Shown: piece by piece, positions 50,467 to 60,882 of the stretch
How the letters are laid out: every line of letters begins with the position of its first letter
How positions within the stretch are numbered: the first letter of the stretch is position 1
Source: Bathynomus jamesi
Lineage: Eukaryota > Arthropoda > Malacostraca > Isopoda > Cirolanidae
Length of the DNA stretch: 64,000 bases
Direction of reading: 5' to 3'
Assembly: GCA_023014485.1 (NCBI GenBank)
Contig: JAJOZX010003206.1
Location: forward strand, 153,501-217,500
Program-made: the position numbers and the translations under genes
Notes under the pieces: generated by a model
Told to the model about the DNA's origin: nothing
Seen by the model: the letters and a program-made list of their open reading frames with translations, nothing else
Database searches by the model: none

Positions 50467-53400
50467 TCAAACGTTATGGTATCCAAAGGGTACGGTATCA
50501 TAGGTACCAGGTAACTGGTAACGTTTCCTGTAGGTGTTACGGCACACCTTCGTACCCCTAAGTTCCATCACGCCCCCCAGCTTCTGCGCCCGAAAATTGT
50601 GGGTGCCCACAATTAGTTGGGGAGGTCGTTCGCCCTCATCATCGTCCAAACACACTAGATCCTTCAACGATTCAAAGTTAACAACCCGCCGATTCGCATG
50701 GTTGAGCGTAATACCCTTTGCCTTCACGATATATTTCATATCCTCCCCCACCCTGACCCGTACCCCATAAGTTTTAGGTCCTGTTGAGACAAAAGAGTCG
50801 GCGTATGCGTTGTCCCCATACTCATCCTTGATCTCATCAGTGAGTTCGCCGAGGAACTCCCCAATAGCGGGCATGTATTCACCCTCCCTCTCTGTGAATA
50901 TCACGCTATCTGTATCGGCATACAATACTCTCCGCCCAAGAGAATGCAATAGACCCCAAAGTTTTATACGGGCGTAGGCTGTTGTGAAGCTGGCCACAGG
51001 TATGTTTGTAACCCTTGAGGTATCTGTGGCCAATTCAGTGTTGTTGTACTTTATTATGTAAGTATTACCTACATTCACGATCTCCATGACCTCTTTATCG
51101 GGAGCATTGGCATAATCCCAGACATCACTATAACTTTGTGCCAAATGAATGTTCCCTTTGCCGGTATTCTGTGCAAATTTTCCCCATAGACTGTTTAGAC
51201 ACAACTTTGCACTAAAGCGCTTGCCAGGATTCTTTGCAATTTGGGCACGATCAAGTTGTATACCTTCGCGGTCGCGGTAACGTTGAATATAGGCAGACTT
51301 TTCATCTTCGGTATCAACTCCTCGCGGATACCCTGATGCCTCAACCTTATCCTTCAAAAAGGCGTTTATATATGGTGTGAAAAGGTTGGGTAGCTTCTGA
51401 AACCTCCACACCTCATGTATCTTCAGTATTCTATAACCATGGCGTACGGCTAGGGCCAGCTCAGGACTTGTATATACGCCTCTGATCTTACGCTGGTGGG
51501 GTATATGGTTACAATCGCCGTTATCCTCTTCCGCGCACTTCACGCACAGGGGAAACATGAGCTTGTCGTCGATAACGACAGGTAAGATTGGCATCCATAA
51601 ATTGCGTGGGGGGAGTACGTCTACGAAAGAGAGCCCAAAGTAACGATCATTCAAATTTCTTGAAAATTCATTGATGGAGGGCAGGTTAGGTCCCACCAGT
51701 TTCTCAGGAGCGCCCACGGGGTACGGATTGTTCTTCATCACGTATGGGTATAAAGAACAGAAATCGTAGTAATGGAGCTTCACGCCCTCCGTAGGTGGAA
51801 AGTATAGTCTGAATGGATTTGTACGTCCTCCAAACAAGCTATCACCACATTTGAGAGGATCCAGCACCATTGAACGCTTGATCGTGTTTATTTCCTCACG
51901 GTACACCTCGTCTGTCTCCATCCGTGCATCATATTCATGCTCCCACAAGACTTTGTGAGTGAACTGTGATCCTATAAGTTGATCGCGGGTGCGGGTCCAT
52001 GCAAGACAGTCGGCAGGAGATCTACCGTGGATATCTCCGGCGATTCCGCACTCAGGACGGGGCATCCATGCCACCAGCATCCGTTAAAGGAGTACACAGT
52101 CTTCACACCAGTGACACGGTTTTCACTTAACCCATCAACCCAAAAAACACGTCCATTAATCTTAATGGGTACTTCACCCGTGTTGCGGGCGTGCTTTATG
52201 TATACACCTGTCTGTTGCTGTAGGTGTATGAGCCAGTAAATAGCCTTGTGTCCGTAACTGGGGGTTGTTTCGGTGAATAATGGCTAAGGTGTCTTTAGGC
52301 ATGAAGTTATTCTTGAACACCGTAAAACATAATGACGCGATGGTGGTTGCGACTTGCAGCGGATCGCATTTGAAACGGCCTATGTACATCCTTCTAAAGG
52401 CCTGGAAACATACTCTAAGCACGCGCACATCATTCACGCAATAACGCTCACATTCATCAGCTATATTATAAGGGTTACTTTCATTAAAACTGTTGTAGTA
52501 TCGATCAAAGTCTTCACGTTCATCCATACAGTCATAGTTAAAATAATGTTTGGGTGGTGGTGGGCCTACGTAGTTTAAAGTCTCGCTGGTGAGGAAAGTG
52601 TAAGGGAAGTATCCTTTGGAAACTTCAGCTGCTACTCCCATCACCTTGGGTAGCTTTGCTAATTTACAAGGTGTGAATAATAAAGTGTCTTTAAATTGTA
52701 CATTGCCTCTTATTTGCATCTGTATTAATTTGTTGCCTCTTTTCAATGGATCACCTGTAAATATCTCAGAGGATTCGTGTTCAAGCAACTCCTTATAAAG
52801 GAACTGCGTGTCAAACTTTGCCCCGTTATGGGCGAGAATATACACAGTCATTTTTTTGAACTTGTCGGCTAACTTGACAATATAGGACACAAATAGTTTC
52901 ACAGGACTATCGCGGACATTCGTTTTAAAAACGTTTGTCCGTTTACCGCATTTGGGGCACTCGTCACATTCGATCCCCATACACTCATCACAGATGGTCT
53001 GGCTCACAAGTAAATGTGGAATTACCTCTTTGGTTTCAGCGTTCGTATATGTTTCTATATCGTAGTATACAGTTATACAAGGGTTATTTTTAGGCTTAGC
53101 ATCTTTCATATAACATACATGCTTTACTCCATCCGCCTTATATTCCTCCTGGCATGTAGGACAGTGAATTTCGTCACACTTGTGCTTAAATTTCCCCCAA
53201 TTATCCATTGTGTGAAACATACCACATTCACAGATTCTCATTTTCCTGCACGTGCCAATTGATTTATGGAAATCAAAGCAGTTATTATTGAAGAATGTGC
53301 GTCTACACACATCACAGTCTCTCTTCTCAGCTTCAACTACACGGCTTTCACATTTGGTGCTTTTACACTGCTCACATACCATGTGACATTCTTTACAATG

Positions 53401-53649
53401 TCTCACTATATCATCCGCAAACTCGAGGCACCCCTTACACAAATCATGATGTCTCCCATATTTTCGACTTTTGTCATAACTCGCGTAAAGCCACCTTATA
53501 TTACGGATGGGGAGATACGTTGTCCCTGACAATCCTAAAATAAGTAGGGGTCTTGTACGATCTCTCACACAGCTTTTAAAAACATACACAGTCCTACGAC
53601 GATCATCCAACCCAAATACAACTATACGGACATTCATTTCCTGTTCTAC
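50467..53649 (-). pseudogene. polB: Protein-primed family B DNA polymerase, core, with two frameshifts
   Basis: It replicates the linear element from protein-capped ends. The first frame (53637-52174) has a Cys-rich zinc-binding-like region (about 15 Cys over 53500-53000), ExoI (VYYDIETYT), ExoII-type (YILAHNGAKFDTQFL) and ExoIII (YCVNDVRVL). The second (52080-50467) has motif A (YDFCSLYPYVMK), motif B (KLCLNSLWGKFAQ) and motif C (LYADTDSVIF). All catalytic residues are present. Frame changes fall at the C5 run 52260-52264 and the C4 run 52059-52062. Its N-terminal region continues at 53705-54673. Confidence 0.97.
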
Positions 53650-54673
53650 CTTCTCAGCTCTTCAGGACCCATATTACAGTCAAATTCAAGTTCACAGTCT
53701 ACAGCTAGTTTACGGGCACGTTCCACGACCGTAGGCAACCAAATTTTTTGAGCCGTGTATTTTGTACAGTAAACATACGTGCTAAGAGTACTGCTATAAA
53801 GCCGCAACCACGATCGACGTTTATATGCTTTCGGTAAATAGTCGGAGAATTGAAGTTAAGAGTATACGGTATGGCACTATGACCCGCAACACGGAATACA
53901 CGATCAATATTTACCGTGAAGTTGTCCATATTAAAGGCTATACTACTTTGGGCGGCTGCATTATACGTCCTAATATATATTCTACATCTTCAGCCGCCAA
54001 ACGTCTAAATGGCACTATCACCCAATAATCATCTACATCACCGTCATCTGACCCGAATCCAAAGGACAGACTCGTCCTGACTTCACGCTCGTCGCGATTC
54101 TGAAGAGCAAACTCTACAATACGCTGTACAACCCGGCGTAGCCCGCGCTCAATTCCATTGCTATACATGGCTCTAGGGTCGACCCTGACTCTATACCGAT
54201 TTCTAGTCAAGGCTGGGGTGGGGGCTGCGGAGCGCACCAACTCAAACGTTATATCATCCTCAACAGAACGGGGGGCAACTGTGGCGGATGAATTAGGGGA
54301 TATATTAGCGGAAGGTGCTGCTGGGGGGCCTGTTGCGTAGGAGGTTGAGGGTTGGGGATCTATTATTGTAGACTTAACAGAACGGGGGGCAACTGTGGCG
54401 GATGAATAAGGGGATATATTAGCGGGAGGTGCTGCTGGGGGGATTGTTGCGTAAGAGGTTGAGGGTTGGGGATCTATTACTGGTGCAACAGGCGCGTATT
54501 TCGGTCGCTTTATACCTGACGTGGGGTTCTCTTCATCATACCTCCGCTTTGGACGTGCTACCGGTATCGCTGGTGAGGGTTCGTTGGCAGGGGAGGAGAT
54601 CACAACTACACTGTCGTCGAGGTCATCCGTAATGTCAATGATGGGGTGCTGTACCTCATCGTCATTCACGGTT
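53650..54673 (-). pseudogene. N-terminal region of the polymerase polyprotein, starting at a 3' splice site
   Basis: The frame 54673-53938 lacks any usable ATG: the first in-frame Met is about 170 codons in (AMYSNG). It starts right after TTTTCTTCTCCCACAG (acceptor). It contains an acidic SUMO-interaction-like stretch (DSVVVISS), a basic KRRYDEE patch, a duplicated Pro/Ser-rich unit (IDPQPSTSYAT at two places) and a conserved helical/sheet domain (NGIERGLRRVVQRIVEFAL, VIVPFRRLAAEDVEYILGRI). It continues through frame changes near 53948, 53745 and 53655 (VDRGCGFIAVLLARMF) into the polymerase core. Similar domains precede the polymerase in other Polintons, as I recall. It may include the terminal protein. 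Confidence 0.7.
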
Positions 54674-54690
54674 CTGTGGGAGAAGAAAAC
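54673..54690 (-). promoter_or_regulatory. Strong 3' splice site
   Basis: Minus strand TTTTCTTCTCCCACAG then A at 54673. It has a long pyrimidine tract and CAG. The downstream exon is in phase 2 (its first base is the third of a codon). Confidence 0.7.
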
Positions 54691-54754
54691 AAAATATAAG
54701 GAACAGCACTCAAAATTTGTAATATTTTGTAAATGACCCACTTAGGAGTGTGAC

Positions 54755-55392
54755 GTGTTAGAAATGGACTCTGTAGAAAAATTCAGATTCACGAGCCCAT
54801 CCACATGTATTATATCTGGACCTACAGGATGTGGTAAAACTGTGTTTATGCTTAAAATCATTAAAGAAAAGGGAGAGATGTTCTCGAAATTTGTGCATAA
54901 AGTTATATGGTGCTATTCGACGTATCAATCAGTGTTCAACGAGTACCAAGATGATATTTTGTTCCACAAAGGCGTATATGACGTTAATTCGTTAAAGGGA
55001 AATGAACATACATCATTGTAATTGACGATCTCATGTTGGAGATGGATAAAACGTTTGCCGAGACATTTACAGTATTCTCCCACCATCTTAACATAAGCGT
55101 GTTCTTCATCAATCAGAATCTATTTTTCAAAAATAGATACATGCGCGATGTGTCGTTAAATACGCAATATCTAGTCTTATTCGCACAACGTAGAGATGTA
55201 TCACAAATTGGGGTATTAGCCAATCAAATGTTCCCGAATCAGCGTAAGGAGTTTTTGGAAGTTTATAAAGAAGCTACAAGCACGCGTTACGGATATTTGC
55301 TTTGCGACCTTCATCCGCGAAACACGTTTAGAGTGCTTCTACGAACGAATATATTTCCAAACGAGCCTGAAACGGTGTATATTCCAGAATGA
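54755..55392 (+). pseudogene. Packaging ATPase (FtsK/HerA-A32-like), one frameshift
   Basis: ATG 54755. Walker A ISGPTGCGKTVFMLK lies at residues 24-38. A frame change near 55010 precedes Walker B (IVIDDLMLEM, frame of 55033). The rest includes NISVFFINQNLFF (sensor-like, ending in N/Q), QYLVLFAQRRD and a C-terminal GYLLCDLHPRN block. It would drive DNA into capsids. About 212 codons in total, usual for Polinton ATPases. The stop overlaps the next ATG (ATGA). Confidence 0.94.
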
Positions 55393-55712
55393 CAAAGAGA
55401 CTAAAGAAATACCGTGAATTAATAAAAATCTATCATCGACTGCCCCGGGCAATGCAGCAGATGTTTATTAAAAATATCGACGCCGACTTTTTAAAATGCA
55501 TCTGTGAAATCTGTCTTAACGTTATAAATTGCAATGTATCAATGAAAACCCCTCAGAAGGCTCGCCTACGCCGTTACAAGAACATAATACGTGCACTCGC
55601 TCGTAAAAGTCAAACTGTAGCGAAGAAAAAACGAATTATTGTACAAACAGGAGGGTCATTTCTCCCCATCTTATTTTCAGTTTTGGGTCCTTTACTGACT
55701 AGATTAATATAA
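55389..55712 (+). CDS. Small basic protein with adenain-type site and hydrophobic C-terminus
   Basis: 107 codons. A basic helical body with four Cys (CICEICLNVINC) is followed by KKRIIVQTGG-S, which fits the adenain cleavage pattern (M/I/L/Q)xGG-x, then a hydrophobic FLPILFSVLGPLLTRLI tail. This layout (protease site, then an amphipathic or membrane-active tail) recalls adenovirus pVI-like proteins. Starts at ATGA overlap with the ATPase; ends at TAATG overlap with the next gene. Confidence 0.75.
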   Translation: MTKRLKKYRELIKIYHRLPRAMQQMFIKNIDADFLKCICEICLNVINCNVSMKTPQKARLRRYKNIIRALARKSQTVAKKKRIIVQTGGSFLPILFSVLGPLLTRLI

Positions 55713-56464
55713 TGAAGAAAGTGGTAGTGATTCCCCACGAGGTGTACGCTTCACTGCAAAGGAATCCAGACACGGATCTAGATCCCCGTAAAAGCAGACT
55801 TAAAAGAATGGAAAGCGAATTGCTAGCCCTATTAAACAGTGAAAAAACACCTGATGAGAAAAGAATCTTATACCAAGAAGCTCTGCAGAAATTTCTTCAC
55901 GAGTACGAAAATTATAAGAACCCTACAGAGATTCCTGTGGTTATTAGGCACAGCACGGGGGACGATGGACATGGCGACATAGGATCTGTGCCCGACGATA
56001 CAGCTGACCAACCAAAAATTAAGGGATTAGCCACACAACATATCGAGCATGTATTAAAAAGCACCCTCCCACATACATTGAGGAGTAAAGGCTTAAGTCT
56101 TTATAATCTATTGAATGAGGATCCAGCCATACAATGGACCGATACAGGCGAGATCATTGTGGAAGGATCAAAGGTACAGGGATCGAATATCGTAGACATT
56201 GTCCATGATCTGGTGAGAAAGTGGGATAGGCCATCACCATCAGGATGGAAGCATATTAAAGCAAGACTACAACAAATAAATGTCCCTAAAACGTTGATAG
56301 GAAATCTGAACAGGTTAAAAGACTTGGAACATGCAACGCATGTGACACAATTGAAGACGCCGTCACCCCCGGCGGTAACACCTTTGAAGAGGAGAAAGAA
56401 GAGGTTAAACAACGGTCAACCCTACCCACGTGCCTCTAAAATACGCAAATGGCTAACGTATTAA
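55712..56464 (+). CDS. Unrecognised late-region protein (250 codons) with conserved GSNIVDIVHDLVR block
   Basis: ATG at 55712 overlaps the previous stop (TAATG). Residues 1-75 are charged, helical and coiled-coil-like (SRLKRMESELLALLNSE). Residues 135-200 contain LSLYNLLNEDPAIQWTDTGE, VQGSNIVDIVHDLVRKWDRP and GWKHIKARLQQINVPKTL, a block I believe recurs in Polinton-like elements. The C-terminus is Pro/Lys/Arg-rich (TPLKRRKKRLNNG), which suggests a nuclear or DNA-binding core role. Intact. The integrase ATG lies inside its last codons. Confidence 0.8.
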   Translation: MKKVVVIPHEVYASLQRNPDTDLDPRKSRLKRMESELLALLNSEKTPDEKRILYQEALQKFLHEYENYKNPTEIPVVIRHSTGDDGHGDIGSVPDDTADQPKIKGLATQHIEHVLKSTLPHTLRSKGLSLYNLLNEDPAIQWTDTGEIIVEGSKVQGSNIVDIVHDLVRKWDRPSPSGWKHIKARLQQINVPKTLIGNLNRLKDLEHATHVTQLKTPSPPAVTPLKRRKKRLNNGQPYPRASKIRKWLTY

Positions 56465-57509
56465 CTAAACGCTATTATGACATTTCTAACCCATCCTCTT
56501 ACGGCGGCGTAGATAGACTGTACAGAAGTGTTTACGGAGTAGGAAAAAAGATGTTGAAAGATTTTTGAGGGAGCAGGACGCTTATACGCTTCATAAGCCT
56601 GTGAGAAAAAGGTTTAAAACAGCCAAGACAACGGCTTCCTCGATTGATTCTATTTGGCAAGCAGATTTAACAGACATGCAAAGATATTCTGTGTATAACG
56701 ATGGTTACCGCTACATTCTATTCATAATAGACGTATTCTCTAGATATCTGTGGCTAGTTCCTCTGAAAAATAAATCACCTGAAACAGTTGCTAAAGCCAC
56801 CAAAACGCTAATGTTAAAAGAAAACAGGGTTCCTGGCTATTTTTGTACGGATATGGGGAAGGAATTTATAGGCCGTGCTTTTCAGAACATGTTGACAGAG
56901 TTTAATATCAGCTATTACACAACCAATTCTATACATAAGGCTTCTTTAGCTGAAAGAGTTCAGCGCACCATAAAGGAACGCATGCACCGTTATTTTACAC
57001 ATAAAAACACATACAGATTTCTAGACATTCTGGAATCATTGGCATCATCCTACAACCGCTCACACCATCGCACGATTGGGACAACACCTAACGAAGTTTT
57101 AGAAAGAGGTACGCTCCCGAGAAGAGATGGATCACCAACACCACCACCACACTCGGCGCGCTTCAAAATCAATGATTATGTAAGGCTGTCGCGTTCGGGG
57201 AATAAATTCGCAAAGGGTTTTGAGCAAGGATGGACACGCGAGATTTTTAAAGTTAGGGCTATGAGACCTAAAGGTGAGATAATGATGTATTACATTGAAG
57301 ATTTGAATGGGGAAGAAATCTCAGGAGGCTTTTACCGCGAGGAATTGCAGAAAGTTGCGTTTAATTTAGGAAAAAATGTGTTTAAAATTGAGAAAATTTT
57401 AGGAAGCAAAGGTTCAGGAAAGAGAAAAATGTACCTGGTGAAATGGCTAGGGTACCCAGAAAGCTTCAACACCTATATAAAAGCTGATGCAATAATGAAG
57501 CTTAAATAG
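56449..57509 (+). pseudogene. Retroviral-type integrase with C-terminal chromodomain, one frameshift
   Basis: The likely ATG is 56449, overlapping the previous gene. The N-terminal part (SNPSSYGGVDRLYRSV) is followed by a frame change at the A6/T5 runs 56544-56566, then the zinc-less linker and DDE core: SIWQADLTDMQRYS (D1), FCTDMGKEFIG (D2) and HKASLAERVQRTIKER (E). The C-terminus has an SH3-like segment (FKINDYVRLSRSGNKFAKG) and a chromodomain (YLVKWLGYPESFNTY). It integrates the linear DNA; chromodomains can steer to modified histones. Confidence 0.96.
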
Positions 57510-57517
57510 TATGCAAC

Positions 57518-58369
57518 ATGGCTCCTAACCATTTCTACGTCACACTCCCGTCCTCCTCGTCCCTGTCTGTACACCCTAACAACACACTAGCCAACTTTGT
57601 AACAGAACTCCACGGGCACATTGAATTGGGTCGTGATTCGTATGAGGTGGGGATATGCGAAATTCAGCTGGACACCATCTTTTTAAATATTGAACATAAA
57701 GAAACCGTTTTTACGATTCTTAGAGACATTGACGAGTGTGAAAAAGCTGGGGTAGCTATGGATGAAACTATACGTATCGCTCGGACTAAGGTTGCACGGT
57801 ATTACAGTACAGAAGTAAGACTAGGACCGGGTCAATATGGTTCGGTCGAGGATGTTGTGAGAGGCTTAAACGTAAGTTTAAGAAACTCAAACCTTACGAA
57901 TGATTTAGTATACGAAATCGTAAACAAAGGAAACCCTGCACATACACTAATCCTAAAATCAAAGACTAACAGACGTATTAAAGACCATAGAAAGTTCAAA
58001 ATTCTAACCAATGGCCGATATAGCGCAGCCTTCCAGAACGAGACACAGCATGACTTGTCCAGATTAATGTATCAATTGAAGATGGAGAAATTGGCTGAAA
58101 GGTCCCCAGACATGTGCTATATTTACAGTAATATAGTGGAGCACCAGTTTGTTGGGGATACCCAGGCACGCCTGCTGCGCATTGCTCACATCCCCAACCA
58201 TAGAGGAAGGAGTTTGAGTATTACATATGACAGACCCCATTATGTGAATGTCGCAACTAATTTAATAACCAATATCTCAATATATATAAGAACGATTGAG
58301 GGTGAAAACTTCCCATTCGGTAACGGGAGCTTAACAGTGAAGCTACACTTTCGACGCACTGAGTTATAA
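57518..58369 (+). CDS. Probable minor capsid (penton-like) protein, intact
   Basis: 283 codons from ATG 57518 (Kozak ACATGG). The head NHFYVTLPSSSSLSVHPNNT and DSYEVGICEIQLDTIFLNIE are typical of the Polinton protein usually taken as the penton base homologue. Mostly beta by eye, with a long central charged region. No membrane segment. The stop overlaps the next ATG (TAATG). The assignment to penton rests on position and recalled family resemblance, not a catalytic motif. Confidence 0.72.
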   Translation: MAPNHFYVTLPSSSSLSVHPNNTLANFVTELHGHIELGRDSYEVGICEIQLDTIFLNIEHKETVFTILRDIDECEKAGVAMDETIRIARTKVARYYSTEVRLGPGQYGSVEDVVRGLNVSLRNSNLTNDLVYEIVNKGNPAHTLILKSKTNRRIKDHRKFKILTNGRYSAAFQNETQHDLSRLMYQLKMEKLAERSPDMCYIYSNIVEHQFVGDTQARLLRIAHIPNHRGRSLSITYDRPHYVNVATNLITNISIYIRTIEGENFPFGNGSLTVKLHFRRTEL

Positions 58370-58725
58370 TGGATAGAAAGCCTTTCACCGTCTATCGAGG
58401 GGTGAGATACCAGCGCGGTAGTGGACTTGGATCCATTTTTTCATCCATACTACGTACGGCTGTTCCTTTGCTGAAGAGGGGTGCCAGATACCTCGGAAGG
58501 AAAGCGCTACAATCAGGTCTTAACACTGCAGAAGACATATTGGCCGGGGCTAAACCTAAAGAAGCTCTAAAAAAACATTTAAAGCGTACACGGGACGAAA
58601 TCATCAAAGATGCAAAGAGAAAAATGCGTGGTGGCGGAAGAAGAAGAAGAGGGCTGCCCGGAAGAAGGGGTCACGTGGTATTAAACGTAAAAGGATATCA
58701 AAAAAGAAGTGCTGTAAGCGAATGA
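58369..58725 (+). CDS. Basic core/minor virion protein with adenain-type sites
   Basis: 118 codons. VRYQRGS-GLGSIF fits the (Q)xGx-G adenain site near residue 17. An amphipathic stretch SSILRTAVPLLKRGARYLGR follows. A second site-like MRGG-G lies at about residue 90, followed by an Arg-rich tail (GRRRRGLPGRRG). Adenoviral pVI, pVII and pX precursors have this build: cleaved pre-peptide, amphipathic or DNA-binding basic body. Intact; overlaps the penton stop. Confidence 0.72.
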   Translation: MDRKPFTVYRGVRYQRGSGLGSIFSSILRTAVPLLKRGARYLGRKALQSGLNTAEDILAGAKPKEALKKHLKRTRDEIIKDAKRKMRGGGRRRRGLPGRRGHVVLNVKGYQKRSAVSE

Positions 58726-58834
58726 AACCTATGGTTGACCACTTTTTTGACTGATATAAGCTAAGGACATTGATCTCATGAATCATAGTTTGTTTACCAC
58801 TTGTCGAGAGAGGAGGCACTATTTCTAACTCGCC
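58726..58834. other. Short intergenic gap before the major capsid gene
   Basis: The only sizeable non-coding gap in the late block; ends in a good Kozak CGCCATGG. Confidence 0.6.
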
Positions 58835-60133
58835 ATGGCACGCTTCATCCACCCATGTAGTTCACAATGCTGTAAATCGGAGCTGTCCCTTTTTGAGCTG
58901 CCTCCAACCCAAGTTTCTATTGAGCACAGTGATTTTATTACAATTAACCCTTTAAACACAATTAGTTCCCCGAGTGCACCTATAGAATTCGTGATACCCA
59001 GCTCAGGCCCTTACTTTTTTGATCCAAGCTGTGTGCACATGTACGCTAAGCTACGTATAGCCCATTCTGATGGAACGGTCTGCGATGACAAATATGCTGT
59101 ATACCCTGAAACAAACTTTCTGCACTCCATATTCAACCAGTGTGACGTATATTTAAATCAGACCAACATATCGGCAGGCACGGGGTACTATCATCTACGA
59201 GCCTATCTGGAAAATGTCCTCAACTTTTCCAAAGAAGCGAAGGCTACCTTTTTAAGTGCCGAGGGATATTATCAAACTAAAGATGAAAGTAGTATAAAGG
59301 ACAAATTTAAAAATTCTAAAAAGAAAATATACGAGTGTTTTGGACGGCTGCACACAGATTTCACTTTCCAGGAGAAGTTGCTTGTCAACGGGGTGGATAT
59401 GAAAATAAAGCTCACCCGCACGAGTCCTGAGATCTGCTTAAATCTGGATGCTGATCAAGAAGAGGGTGCAAAGCCCGTTGTGGTTCACATTATGGACACA
59501 TACCTCCGCGTACGGCGAGTGAAATTAAGTTCACCAAAACAACTAGAAATTGAGAAAAATTTACTAAACGCTACAGTGAAATATCCTATTAACAGAGTAC
59601 AAATCAAACTATATACGGTCCTGCAGGGTTGGCATCGAAGCAGATAGAAAACATTGCCCTGGGAAATCTTCCTAAAAGGATATAATCGGAATGCAGGACC
59701 ATGCTTCGGTGAATGGAAAATATAAAAAGAGTGCCTTTAAATTCGAGAATTTCGGACTTAAAAATATAACTCTATACGTTAATGGCACTGCTTTGGGTGG
59801 AACAATGGGTACGGACTATTCATCAGACGCTGTGTTACCTCTTTGTGCCAGAGCCTATAGTAATCTGACCCATATTGCAGGTGATTGTGATGAGCTTGGT
59901 AATGGGGTAACGCAGGAAGAATTCATTGATCAATTTAACCTTTATCCGTTTGACATTACACCTGACTTATCTGCTAGCGTAAATACGCATTTAACCCACA
60001 GCAGAGCGGAAACATCTCAGTGCGGCTGGAATTCGCCAAGCCTATAGACGCGCCTATTAGTGTACTAGTATATCTCGAATCGCAAGCCCTAATAGAAGTA
60101 GATAGATTTAGGAGCGTTATCACTGACTTTTAA
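58835..60133 (+). pseudogene. Probable major capsid protein (double jelly-roll), three frame changes
   Basis: 58835-59647 gives SELSLFELPPTQVSIEHSDF, PIEFVIPSSGPYFFDPS, ETNFLHSIFNQCDVYLNQT, TGYYHLRAYLENVLNFS and a C-terminal half beginning in other frames (59691-60047, NITLYVNGTALGGTMGTDYS, then a last segment to TAA 60131). Recurring F54H12.2-like proteins of animal genomes have this sequence type and are Polinton capsid proteins. Frame changes lie near 59640, 59683 and 60040. About 430 codons. Confidence 0.85.
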
Positions 60134-60134
60134 A

Positions 60135-60524
60135 ATGGATGCTAATACACTTCAGAAAGTAATGAATAGTGAACGAGTCACACGTTCCAAATTTATCGGC
60201 GTGTTTGCGAAGAATGAAACATTGAGTTTGCCAAGTACGCGAGAATGCGGTAGTCTTATTGTGAACACAGATGTCATCGGTAATGAAGGGATTCATTGGA
60301 TCGCTGTCTATTTTAAAAATAGACAGCGCCTGTACTATTTTGATTCACTCGGTACTCAACCCTGGAGTGACCCTATTATTGTAAAATTTCTCGCTCAGTT
60401 ACATATTCCCGAAGTTGTATGGAACCCGTTTCGTATACAAGGATATTTTAGTAATGCTTGCGGAATGTACTGCGTCTCATTTCTCATGCATATGTCATGT
60501 GATAAAGAATTTATAAATTTTTAA
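60135..60524 (+). CDS. Adenain-like cysteine protease (C5 type)
   Basis: ATG one base after the capsid stop. Catalytic residues are visible: His in GIHWIAVYF (residue about 54), acidic in YYFDSLG, Gln in RIQGY and Cys in NACGMYC. This is the adenovirus maturation protease arrangement. 129 codons; the stop at 60522 follows KEFINF, and about 20 further codons in the same frame (to 60570) look coding (AETMKWYADR), so the stop may be premature. The xGG/GxG sites in 55389-55712 and 58369-58725 are its likely substrates. Confidence 0.9.
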   Translation: MDANTLQKVMNSERVTRSKFIGVFAKNETLSLPSTRECGSLIVNTDVIGNEGIHWIAVYFKNRQRLYYFDSLGTQPWSDPIIVKFLAQLHIPEVVWNPFRIQGYFSNACGMYCVSFLMHMSCDKEFINF

Positions 60525-60697
60525 ATTTATTTGACCCGTGTCACACTCGCCGAAACGATGAAATGGTATGCAGACAGATAAAAATCCGTTTTCCAATTGT
60601 ACGTACTCGTTGTATAGTATAATGTTTTTGTTCGTGTGTGTATATTTGTAACGGTATATTCTGTAGTTGATGGTTATTGTACTGATTTCTTTCATTT

Positions 60698-60703
60698 AAT
60701 AAA
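60698..60703 (+). terminator. Candidate polyadenylation signal of the late block
   Basis: AATAAA, 175 bp after the protease stop, is the first on the plus strand after the late genes. Confidence 0.5.
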
Positions 60704-60754
60704 TTTATGAAAATATATTGTCTTCTTACCCCAAAAAGATCGAAAAACACTTAC

Positions 60755-60882
60755 ATTATTTCGGTGTGACATTCATTATGCTGACTGATCAGTATATCCT
60801 CCGTATTCATGACACGAGATTCTTCAAAAGATTGTATAACACGTGTCAAATCCTCATCGGACCTTAAAGGAATAATGTTCAT
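60755..60882 (-). CDS. Candidate short leftward 5' exon 2 ending in a GTAAGTG donor
   Basis: ATG at 60882, 42 codons plus two bases (AT), then GTAAGTG. Unspliced, the donor also reads as ATG TAA stop. The product is acidic (RSDEDLTRVIQSFEESRV). The phase (two bases left over) fits the acceptor at 54673. It may be an alternative first exon or a later exon in the chain from 61114. Confidence 0.5.

Noticed and set aside
54158..54736. Plus-strand frames across the polymerase N-terminal region
   Set aside because: Shadows of the minus-strand coding sequence; Gly-rich composition mirrors the Pro-rich protein.
54674..54744. Local 70-bp intron from GTGGGT at 54741 to the 54673 acceptor
   Set aside because: The exon it would need upstream has an in-frame stop and no ATG in that phase; the donor is also weak. 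The far donors fit better.
60541..60750. Minus-strand frames of 66-69 codons after the 60755 donor
   Set aside because: They fall in the presumed intron, lack any domain, and one begins without ATG; not supported as genes.
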